Shown piece by piece: positions 9,400 to 16,801 of a DNA stretch of 64,000 bases; the first letter of the stretch is position 1, and each line of letters begins with the position of its first letter. The stretch covers positions 2,045,501-2,109,500 of the forward strand of contig NZ_CP089980.1 in assembly GCF_021389955.1 (NCBI RefSeq), given 5' to 3'. Under the pieces are notes generated by a model, which made no database searches, was not told the origin of the DNA, and saw only the letters and a program-made list of their open reading frames with translations. The position numbers and the translations under genes are program-made. The stretch is from Fulvivirga maritima (GTDB lineage Bacteria > Bacteroidota > Bacteroidia > Cytophagales > Cyclobacteriaceae).

Positions 9400-9595
9400 T
9401 AACTATATCAAATATTCAGGAATGGCCATGCAATTGGCCGTTTCTATCTATGCAGGCCATTGGTTGGGTGAACTTATTGATGAGGAGACAGGAAACGAGT
9501 CTGGTCTTTATGCAAAAATCATCACACTGGTTGCGGTCTTTCTCTCTACTTTTTTAATCATCAGAGAAGTTATCAAATCTAATTCAGATGAATAA
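9383..9595 (+). CDS. atpI: AtpI-like ATP synthase assembly protein
   Basis: 70 residues with two membrane segments (about 13-28 and 41-62), resembling the AtpI/AtpZ small proteins that help assemble the c ring. The GTG start at 9383 is chosen because the residues it adds (NNYIKYSGMAMQLAVSIYAG) match the usual opening of Bacteroidota AtpI; starting at the ATG at 9422 would remove them. It overlaps bactofilin by 17 bases and the next gene by 8. Confidence 0.78.
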   Translation: MPRQYNNYIKYSGMAMQLAVSIYAGHWLGELIDEETGNESGLYAKIITLVAVFLSTFLIIREVIKSNSDE

Positions 9596-9983
9596 AGCCT
9601 TTAAAAGGTTCATTATTTTTTTCGTAGTTTTAATAGTAATGAGTGTAGCTATGTACAGTTTACAGATGTATGTGCTCAACTCAGGAAACTACGACTTACA
9701 TTTTACCCTACAGTCAATTTATATTTTTCACTTTATAGCCACTTTGCTGGTTTGCGCATTAATAGAAGCTATTAGCACTATTATGCCTAACCAGGCCGGT
9801 TATGCTTATCTTGGTTCTATTTTTATAAAAATTGGACTTTTCGTATTGATCTTCAAAGACGCTCTTTTTATAGAAGGAGGTATGAATAAGCCAGAAAAAC
9901 TGTCAGTTGTTATACCAATGCTTGTGTTTTTATTGGTGGAGTCAGTATATTGCGGCAGGTTACTTAATGCCCAGCAGGGCTAA
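9588..9983 (+). CDS. Small four-helix membrane protein of the ATP synthase locus
   Basis: 131 residues with four predicted membrane helices (about 7-27, 40-63, 71-90, 105-123). It sits where atpI-associated membrane proteins usually sit in this phylum and may belong to the DUF6168-type family, but no catalytic motif is visible. Overlap with atpI by 8 bases suggests coupled translation. A promoter lies between it and atpB, so it may be made at lower levels than the enzyme itself. Confidence 0.65.
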   Translation: MNKAFKRFIIFFVVLIVMSVAMYSLQMYVLNSGNYDLHFTLQSIYIFHFIATLLVCALIEAISTIMPNQAGYAYLGSIFIKIGLFVLIFKDALFIEGGMNKPEKLSVVIPMLVFLLVESVYCGRLLNAQQG

Positions 9984-10045
9984 AACAGATAGCAACTTTC
10001 TGCAAAACAATTTGTAAAAAGGGAAGTTACTTTTCGGGAAATTCT

Positions 10046-10053
10046 TAGCTTTG
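10046..10053 (+). promoter_or_regulatory. Promoter -7 box (TAGCTTTG) for atpB
   Basis: TAGCTTTG followed by CGCC is a full match to the Bacteroidota TAnnTTTG box and lies 35 bases before the atpB start at 10089. It separates the catalytic ATP synthase genes from the bactofilin-atpI part, so the operon probably has an internal strong promoter. Confidence 0.6.
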
Positions 10054-10088
10054 CGCCAAAATTATAACAGATTCCTTTTTTCCGTAGC

Positions 10089-11177
10089 GTGATGATCAAA
10101 AAAAACACCGCCTTTTTTACATTATTAGTCATATTGTTTGCCTCAAGCCTGGCCTTTGGATCAAATGATGAAGAAGCTGGCCATTCTACAGGAGGTGCCG
10201 TGGATACAAAAGAAGAAATTGATGAGTATATCCATCACCACCTGAGAGATTCCCACGATTTTACGTTGTTCACCTTAGGTGAATCAGGTACACACATAGG
10301 TTTTCCTTTACCTGTAATTTTATGGGACGACGGATTACATGTTTTCATGTCATCTAAATTTCACCATGACACAGAAGTAGCTGAGTCTAATGGTAATTAT
10401 TATGCTGTTCACCATGGAAAGATCTATAAAACTAATGCAGAGGGTCATATGGAATATGATGAGCACCATCATCCTACTAACCCCACTCCATTAGATCTTT
10501 CCATTACCAAGAACGTAGTAGGTATGATATTCGCAGGTCTTTTACTCCTGTTGATGTTCGGATCATTAGCTAAAAGCTATAAAAACGGTCCTATCCCTAC
10601 TGGAGTTGGTCGTTTCTTAGAGCCATTAGTTATATACGTAAGAGATGAAATGGCAAGACCAAACATTGGTGAAAAGCATTATCAGAAATTTATGCCTTAT
10701 TTATTAACGGCATTCTTTTATATCTGGATACTCAATTTGATGGGAATGACTCCGCTTGGTTTTAACGTTACTGGTAACATAGCCGTAACCGTTTGCCTGG
10801 CCTTGTTCACATTCTTTATTGTACAGTTTAGTGGAAATAAAGATTACTGGAAGCACATCTTCTGGATGCCCGGAGTACCCGTACCAATGAAAATTATATT
10901 AATGCCTATAGAGATAATAGGTATGTTTACCAAGCCGTTTGCACTACTTATTCGTTTGTTTGCAAACATGACAGCTGGTCACTTTGTGGTAATGAGCCTT
11001 ATCGCTTTATCAATCACCATGAAGGCCGCTTTTGGCCCGGCAGCAGCTATGGGAATGTCTTTCTTCCTGGCTTTGTTTATCTCTATTATTGAATTACTTG
11101 TTGCTTTCCTTCAGGCTTATATCTTCACTATGCTATCAGCATTGTTTATAGGTATGGCTATAGAAGAGCATCACTAA
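10089..11177 (+). CDS. atpB: ATP synthase F0 subunit a
   Basis: Subunit a forms the proton half-channels against the c ring. Of 362 residues the first ~140 are an extension: a signal peptide (about 1-24) and a histidine- and acid-rich exported region with clusters such as DEHHHPT, a feature common in this phylum. The conserved part starts near 140; the essential arginine is in LLIRLFANMTAGH (R289). The start is ATG 10089 directly followed by another ATA/ATG-rich stretch; the first signal-peptide residues support it. Confidence 0.96.
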   Translation: MMIKKNTAFFTLLVILFASSLAFGSNDEEAGHSTGGAVDTKEEIDEYIHHHLRDSHDFTLFTLGESGTHIGFPLPVILWDDGLHVFMSSKFHHDTEVAESNGNYYAVHHGKIYKTNAEGHMEYDEHHHPTNPTPLDLSITKNVVGMIFAGLLLLLMFGSLAKSYKNGPIPTGVGRFLEPLVIYVRDEMARPNIGEKHYQKFMPYLLTAFFYIWILNLMGMTPLGFNVTGNIAVTVCLALFTFFIVQFSGNKDYWKHIFWMPGVPVPMKIILMPIEIIGMFTKPFALLIRLFANMTAGHFVVMSLIALSITMKAAFGPAAAMGMSFFLALFISIIELLVAFLQAYIFTMLSALFIGMAIEEHH

Positions 11178-11196
11178 AATTGAATTTATTGTTTAA

Positions 11197-11403
<207 letters not shown>

Positions 11404-11420
11404 TAGTGCGTAGACATTAA

Positions 11421-11454
11421 AGCTCACCTTGTTGCGATAGGCGCAAGGTGTGCT
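11421..11454 (+). promoter_or_regulatory. Intercistronic RNA hairpin between atpE and atpF
   Basis: AGC-T-CACCTTG (11421-11431) pairs with CAAGGTG-T-GCT (11444-11454): ten base pairs with one mismatch, and a GC/GC pair possible inside the loop. No T-run follows, so it is not a normal terminator. Its place just after the c-subunit gene, which must be made in excess over the others, suggests that it protects the atpE end of the mRNA or dampens read-through. Confidence 0.6.
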
Positions 11455-11479
11455 TTACCTTAAGAATTAAACACAGAAT

Positions 11480-11493
11480 TATATATATATATA
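11480..11493 (+). repeat. TA dinucleotide repeat in the atpF leader
   Basis: Seven TA units end four bases before the atpF ATG (11498) and fill the place where a ribosome-binding site would be. Slippage here would change the spacing or structure of the translation start. Confidence 0.7.
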
Positions 11494-11497
11494 AGAA

Positions 11498-11998
11498 ATG
11501 GATCAGCTGATTAATGACTTTTCTCCCGGCTTGTTTATCATGCAGGCTATTATTTTCCTGGTATTATTGTTCATCCTCGGCAAATTTGCGTGGAAACCAA
11601 TTATTCAATCTCTAAAAATAAGAGAGGAATCTATCCAGGAGGCTTTAGATGCTGCTGAGCGTGCCAAACAAGAAATGGAGCGCTTACAGTCTGATAATGC
11701 TAAGCTATTAGATGAAGCAAGACACGAGAGAGAGCAGATTCTTAAAGATGCAAGACACGTAGCCAACAATTTAAAAGAAGAGGCTTCTCAAGATGCTGAA
11801 AAGCAAGCGAAAAAAATCCTTGAAGATGCAAGACTTGCTATACAAACAGAAAAGCAGGCAGCACTTACTGAGGTGAAAAATCAGGTAGCTAAGCTTTCAT
11901 TACAAATCACAGAAAAACTTCTTAGAAAAGAACTTAGTGATGAGAAAGCTCAGAAAGAATTAATAGAAGATTTTGTTAAAGACGCTAAGCTGAATTAA
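11498..11998 (+). CDS. atpF: ATP synthase F0 subunit b
   Basis: 166 residues: one N-terminal membrane helix (about 12-30) followed by a long charged alpha-helix (about 40-150) rich in E, K, Q and A, the peripheral stalk. It binds delta, whose gene starts 7 bases downstream. Length and layout are normal for the family. Confidence 0.95.
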   Translation: MDQLINDFSPGLFIMQAIIFLVLLFILGKFAWKPIIQSLKIREESIQEALDAAERAKQEMERLQSDNAKLLDEARHEREQILKDARHVANNLKEEASQDAEKQAKKILEDARLAIQTEKQAALTEVKNQVAKLSLQITEKLLRKELSDEKAQKELIEDFVKDAKLN

Positions 11999-12005
11999 TT
12001 AGAAA

Positions 12006-12566
12006 ATGACTGAACACAGAGCCGCTTCACGCTACGCTAAGTCTTTACTGGAACTAGCAAAAGAACAAGGAGTTTTAGACCAGGTGCATGATGATATGCT
12101 TTCTTTTCATAAAATATGTGAAGAGAACCGCGAGTTTGCACTTATGCTGAAAAACCCTGTGATAAAAAATAATAAGAAACGGGCCATTTTGGAGAAAGTG
12201 TTTGAAGGAAAAGTAAATGAGCTGACCCTATCTATATTTAAGGTTATTTCCAGAAAAAACCGTGAAGCTTTATTACCTACTATAGCCAAAGAATTTCATG
12301 TTCAATATAACATTATAAATGGTATAGAGGTAGCCAGTGTAACTACAGCTGTAGCGCTAACACCAGAACTTAGAGCACAAATAGAAGAAATGGTTAAGAA
12401 AATTTCTTCTAAGCAAAAAGTAGATTTGGTAGAGAAGGTAGACCAGGAAATCATTGGAGGTTATATCCTTAAGGTAGGTGATCGTCAGATTGATGATTCG
12501 CTGAAGACAAAATTGAAATCATTAGAACACAAGTTCAGTCAAAATCCATATATCAAAGAATTTTAA
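12006..12566 (+). CDS. atpH: ATP synthase F1 subunit delta
   Basis: 186 residues matching OSCP/delta: N-terminal helical bundle starting ASRYAKSLLELAKEQG and C-terminal EIIGGYILKVGDRQIDDSLKTKL. It joins the peripheral stalk to the alpha subunits. It lies between atpF and atpA in the standard order. Confidence 0.95.
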   Translation: MTEHRAASRYAKSLLELAKEQGVLDQVHDDMLSFHKICEENREFALMLKNPVIKNNKKRAILEKVFEGKVNELTLSIFKVISRKNREALLPTIAKEFHVQYNIINGIEVASVTTAVALTPELRAQIEEMVKKISSKQKVDLVEKVDQEIIGGYILKVGDRQIDDSLKTKLKSLEHKFSQNPYIKEF

Positions 12567-12580
12567 ATTAACAACATACA

Positions 12581-14161
12581 ATGGCAGACGTAAGACCAGA
12601 CGAAGTTTCAGCAATACTTAGAGAGCAGCTATCCGGAGCCAAAACCGAAGCCGAATTAGAGGAAGTTGGTACGGTACTAGAGGTTGGTGACGGTGTAGCA
12701 CGTATCTATGGTTTATCAAAAGCTCAGTCAGGAGAGCTTCTTGAATTTGAAAATGGACTTAGAGCACTAGTGCTTAACCTTGAAGAGGATAATGTAGGTG
12801 CTGTAATTTTCGGAGAATCTAAAGGTATCAAAGAAGGTGATACTGTAAAAAGAACCGGCCGTATCGCCTCTATTAATGCAGGTGATGGCATGGTTGGCCG
12901 TGTGGTTGACACATTGGGTAATCCTATAGACGGAAAAGGCCCAATAGAGGGAGAAACTTACGAAATGCCATTGGAAAGAAAAGCTCCCGGTGTTATATAC
13001 AGACAACCTGTAAACGAGCCTTTACAAACAGGTATTAAAGCTATTGACTCTATGATTCCTATCGGTAGAGGTCAAAGAGAGCTTATCATTGGTGATAGAC
13101 AAACCGGTAAAACTGCCGTGGCTATTGATACTATCATCAACCAAAAAGAATTTTATGAAAGAGGAGAGCCTGTATTCTGTATTTATGTAGCAGTAGGTCA
13201 AAAGGCTTCTACTGTTGCTGGAGTAGTAGCTGCTTTAGAAAAAGCTGGTGCTATGGATTACAGTGTGGTAGTTTCTGCTTCTGCAGCTGATCCTGCTCCT
13301 ATGCAGTTCTTTGCTCCATTTACTGGTGCTGCCATTGGTGAGTACTTCAGAGATACAGGTAGACCTGCTTTAGTAATATATGATGATTTATCTAAGCAAG
13401 CAGTAGCTTACCGTGAGGTATCTCTACTTCTTAGAAGACCTCCAGGTCGTGAAGCTTACCCTGGTGATGTATTCTACCTTCACTCAAGATTATTAGAGAG
13501 AGCTGCGAAGATTTCTCAAAATGATGAGATAGCGCAAGGAATGAATGATCTTCCTGAAAGCTTACAAGGGAAAGTAAAAGGTGGTGGTTCTCTTACTGCA
13601 CTTCCTATTATTGAAACTCAGGCTGGTGACGTATCAGCATATATCCCTACTAACGTAATTTCTATTACTGACGGACAGATATTCTTGGAGACTAACTTGT
13701 TTAACTCTGGTATCAGACCGGCCATTAACGTAGGTATTTCTGTATCAAGGGTAGGAGGTTCTGCTCAGATTAAATCAATGAAGAAAGTAGCTGGTACGCT
13801 TAAGTTAGACCAGGCACAGTTCCGTGAGCTAGAAGCATTTGCTAAGTTCGGTTCTGATCTTGATGCTGCTACTAAGCTTACTATTGATAGAGGTAGAAGA
13901 AACCTTGAAATCCTTAAACAAGCTCAATATTCTCCTGTAGCGGTAGAAGAGCAAGTAGCTATTATATTTGTATCTACTAAAGGTATGATAGATGATGTAC
14001 CTGTAGATAAAGTAAAGGCTTTTGAAAGAAGCTTTATTGATGTGCTAAGAAGTAAGCATCAGGATGCATTGGATTCACTAAGAGCTGGTAAGCTGGAAGA
14101 CAGTGTTACTGAAGTATTGGCCTCTGTGGCCAAAGACTTATCTAAGCAATACAGTAAGTAA
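12581..14161 (+). CDS. atpA: ATP synthase F1 subunit alpha
   Basis: 526 residues with the non-catalytic nucleotide site GDRQTGKT (171-178), [11 protein letters not shown], and the arginine-finger segment [15 protein letters not shown]-terminal beta-barrel and C-terminal helical domain are complete. It starts 14 bases after atpH. Confidence 0.98.
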   Translation: MADVRPDEVSAILREQLSGAKTEAELEEVGTVLEVGDGVARIYGLSKAQSGELLEFENGLRALVLNLEEDNVGAVIFGESKGIKEGDTVKRTGRIASINAGDGMVGRVVDTLGNPIDGKGPIEGETYEMPLERKAPGVIYRQPVNEPLQTGIKAIDSMIPIGRGQRELIIGDRQTGKTAVAIDTIINQKEFYERGEPVFCIYVAVGQKASTVAGVVAALEKAGAMDYSVVVSASAADPAPMQFFAPFTGAAIGEYFRDTGRPALVIYDDLSKQAVAYREVSLLLRRPPGREAYPGDVFYLHSRLLERAAKISQNDEIAQGMNDLPESLQGKVKGGGSLTALPIIETQAGDVSAYIPTNVISITDGQIFLETNLFNSGIRPAINVGISVSRVGGSAQIKSMKKVAGTLKLDQAQFRELEAFAKFGSDLDAATKLTIDRGRRNLEILKQAQYSPVAVEEQVAIIFVSTKGMIDDVPVDKVKAFERSFIDVLRSKHQDALDSLRAGKLEDSVTEVLASVAKDLSKQYSK

Positions 14162-14205
14162 TCATTTTCAGGGTGTGTATGCACCCTGGTAACTTAATTC
14201 GATAA

Positions 14206-15090
14206 ATGGCGAATTTAAAAGAAGTAAAAGCGAGAATACAGTCTGTTAACTCTACTCAGCAGATCACTAAAGCCATGAAAATGGTGGCAGCGGCTAAGTT
14301 GAAGAGAGCTCAGGATAATATTTTACAAATGCGTCCTTATGCTCAGAAACTTTCTGGCATTTTGAAGAACTTATCATCACTTAATGATGGTGATAACAAT
14401 TCAAGCAAATACTCTGAAGAGAGAGCTGAGGGCAATATACTTCTGATTGTAGTTACTTCAGATAAAGGGCTTTGCGGTGCATTTAACAGCTCTATATTTA
14501 AGGCTACTAACAGAGTAATAGAGGAGAAATATAAGAAGCAATTCGAAGCTGGAAGATTAACTATTTTGCCTATTGGTAAAAAAGCTTTGGAATTCTTCAC
14601 TAAGCGTAATTATAATGTTATTAATGATTACTGGAATATGTTCTCTCCGGTATCATTTGAGAAAAGCTCTGAAGCGGCTCAGTTTGTAATGGATTCTTTT
14701 GTTGATGAAAAATTCGATAAAGTAGAAATCATTTATAATGAGTTTAAAAACGTGGCTACTCAGATTCTTAATGTAGAGCAATATCTTCCTGTAGAGCGTG
14801 CAGAAGAGGCTGAAGCTACTACTTATGGAGTAGACTATATCTTTGAGCCATCACAAGAGCAGATTGTAAAAGATTTAATACCTAAATCTTTGAAAGTTCA
14901 ATTATATAAAGCCATTTTGGAATCTAATGCTTCTGAGCATGGAGCCAGAATGACAGCTATGGATCAGGCTACTGATAATGCTGGTGAGCTTCTTAAAGAT
15001 CTTAGATTAACATACAATAGAACAAGACAAGCAGCTATTACTACCGAAATCCTGGAGATTGTGGCAGGAGCGGAAGCTTTAGGTGCTTAA
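14206..15090 (+). CDS. atpG: ATP synthase F1 subunit gamma
   Basis: 294 residues; the two coiled-coil ends typical of the rotor shaft are present (IQSVNSTQQITKAMKMVAAAK at the start in pieces, and AITTEILEIVAGAEAL at the end), with SDKGLCGAFN in the globular part. It is the last gene of the cluster; genes for beta and epsilon (atpD, atpC) are not in the window and must lie elsewhere. Confidence 0.97.
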   Translation: MANLKEVKARIQSVNSTQQITKAMKMVAAAKLKRAQDNILQMRPYAQKLSGILKNLSSLNDGDNNSSKYSEERAEGNILLIVVTSDKGLCGAFNSSIFKATNRVIEEKYKKQFEAGRLTILPIGKKALEFFTKRNYNVINDYWNMFSPVSFEKSSEAAQFVMDSFVDEKFDKVEIIYNEFKNVATQILNVEQYLPVERAEEAEATTYGVDYIFEPSQEQIVKDLIPKSLKVQLYKAILESNASEHGARMTAMDQATDNAGELLKDLRLTYNRTRQAAITTEILEIVAGAEALGA

Positions 15091-15111
15091 AAGATAATTT
15101 TATTAATTTTG

Positions 15112-15142
15112 AAAGGCGAACCTCTTTGGTTCGCCTTTTTTG
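15112..15142 (+). terminator. Strong terminator of the ATP synthase operon
   Basis: Perfect 11-bp stem AAAGGCGAACC (15112-15122) / GGTTCGCCTTT (15128-15138) with a 5-base loop and a T-run, 22 bases after the atpG stop. Confidence 0.95.
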
Positions 15143-15163
15143 TTTAATCTCCAGCAGATACAT

Positions 15164-16000
15164 ATGAGAGGGATGGTGCGGCTGTATAAATATTTTAACC
15201 TACTTAGTTTAGATGTGGCCGTAGGGGCTGTTTCATGTTCACTATTTGTGAGCAAGATATTAGGCGTACGTATCCCTTGGCCAGTAACTCTTATTTTAGG
15301 ATTAACCGTGTGGCTGATCTATACTTTTGATCACCTGGTAGATGCCCGTGGGTTAAAGCACAAGGCCAGTACACAACGTCATCGTTTCCATCAGAAATAT
15401 TTTAAAGTGCTTACTATTGCTTGCGCGGGGGCTTTGATTGTTAATGCCTACTTGGTGTTTTTCCTTCCCTCTGAAACAGTGCTTTTTGGAATAGCCATTA
15501 GCTGTTTAGTAATGGTTTATTTTTTATTGTTACATTTTCTTAAGCTTAAATCAGTTTATCATAAAGAGTTAATGATAGCTGTTTTATATGCTGCTGGAAT
15601 TATGGTGGGGCCGGTAAGCCTGTATCAAGGACAATTGGACTTACGAATAATCATCATTTTCATTCAGTTTGTTATGATTGCCCTTTCTAACCTCATTGTT
15701 TTTTCGCTTTATGAGAAAAGGTCAGATCAGATAGATAGCTTTCCTTCTATAGTGCAGTATTTAAATGAGAAAAATGTACGTATTGGTTTAAAGGTCTTTA
15801 TTCTATTTCAATTGGCTTTGGCCGTTTTTATATCTCAAATCCCCACTTTGAAAAGCTTCGAATATACATTTATGTTCATGTTGATAATACTTGGCGCTCT
15901 TCCCTTTTTCAGATCTTCCTTTGAGAAAAATGAAAAATACCGCTGGGTGGGTGATGCTATCTTTCTGTTGCCTTTAATTACGCTGCTAATTGGCTTATGA
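15164..16000 (+). CDS. UbiA-like integral membrane protein
   Basis: 278 residues with about eight membrane helices. The loop after helix 2 reads YTFDHLVDARG, a D-x3-D pattern like the prenyl-diphosphate/Mg site of UbiA prenyltransferases, and a second acidic loop YEKRSDQID stands where UbiA has its second motif. The similarity is partial, so the enzyme activity is inferred. ATG 15164 (or 15173) is chosen; the TTG at 15140 lies inside the terminator of the ATP operon. Its stop overlaps the next gene's start by four bases (ATGA), so both products likely act in one pathway. Confidence 0.55.
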   Translation: MRGMVRLYKYFNLLSLDVAVGAVSCSLFVSKILGVRIPWPVTLILGLTVWLIYTFDHLVDARGLKHKASTQRHRFHQKYFKVLTIACAGALIVNAYLVFFLPSETVLFGIAISCLVMVYFLLLHFLKLKSVYHKELMIAVLYAAGIMVGPVSLYQGQLDLRIIIIFIQFVMIALSNLIVFSLYEKRSDQIDSFPSIVQYLNEKNVRIGLKVFILFQLALAVFISQIPTLKSFEYTFMFMLIILGALPFFRSSFEKNEKYRWVGDAIFLLPLITLLIGL

Positions 16001-16611
16001 AAGTAAATTTTAATCTGATTGCTCCAATATATGATTTACTATCCTCATTGGTGTATGGAAAAGAATTAATAAGAGCTCAGGTTGAGTTTTTAAATAAGAT
16101 ACCCAAAAAATCGAAGGTTTTGGTAATTGGAGGCGGAACGGGTAAATTTCTTGAGTCTCTAGATAAGCTAGGCAGGGCTATGGATTTGGTTTATTTGGAG
16201 GCCTCTTCTTCAATGTTAAAAAGAGCAAAGAGTAGAGCACCATTTGAGAATCTGTCAATAGACTTTCAATTAGGCACGCAAGAAGATATTAAAGGAGATT
16301 TTGATGTCATTATCACTTTTTTCTTTCTTGATCTTTTTACTGAAGCCAGCCTAAAAGTGATTAGCACCTCTTTGTATAAGCACTTAAAAAAGGAAGGGAT
16401 ATGGCTCTTCGCTGATTTCTGTAAAACTGAAACTTTTTGGCAACAGTGGCTTGTAAAAATAATGTACACCTTTTTTAGAGTAGTGAGTGGTATTGAAGCG
16501 AGCCATTTGTTAAACCTACCTCAGCACCTCAGTAATTTACCTCTTGCTCAGCTACAGCAGAAGCACTTTTTTCATGGTATGGTGGCTTCCTATGTTTTCA
16601 GAAAATCATAA
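15997..16611 (+). CDS. Class I SAM-dependent methyltransferase
   Basis: 204 residues opening FNLIAPIYDLLSSLVYG, like UbiE/UbiG-type enzymes, with SAM motif I VLVIGGGTGKFL (about 41-52), the acidic residue LVYLEAS ending strand 2, and a following QLGTQEDIKGDFDVIITFF. It is translationally coupled to the UbiA-like gene, which suggests modification of a prenylated or other lipid-like compound, but the substrate is unknown. Confidence 0.8.
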   Translation: MKVNFNLIAPIYDLLSSLVYGKELIRAQVEFLNKIPKKSKVLVIGGGTGKFLESLDKLGRAMDLVYLEASSSMLKRAKSRAPFENLSIDFQLGTQEDIKGDFDVIITFFFLDLFTEASLKVISTSLYKHLKKEGIWLFADFCKTETFWQQWLVKIMYTFFRVVSGIEASHLLNLPQHLSNLPLAQLQQKHFFHGMVASYVFRKS

Positions 16612-16620
16612 TCTATGGGA

Positions 16621-16652
16621 AATAAATAAGGGCAAGTTTTAACTTATTTATT
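16621..16652 (+). terminator. AT-rich hairpin after the methyltransferase gene
   Basis: Perfect inverted repeat AATAAATAAG (16621-16630) / CTTATTTATT (16643-16652) with a 12-base loop, starting 9 bases after the stop. There is no T-run after it, so it is a weak terminator candidate. Confidence 0.35.
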
Positions 16653-16801
16653 ATGAGAGTGTTATTGGTATAAACTAATAACCCACACCTTACTTACGTT
16701 CTAATGATCTTCATTTTTATAAATGGGGTAATAAACCAATTTTGCTATTGAATCCTAAATAAGAAAGGTTATCTTGCGTAGTTCGGTTATAATATTATGG
16801 T

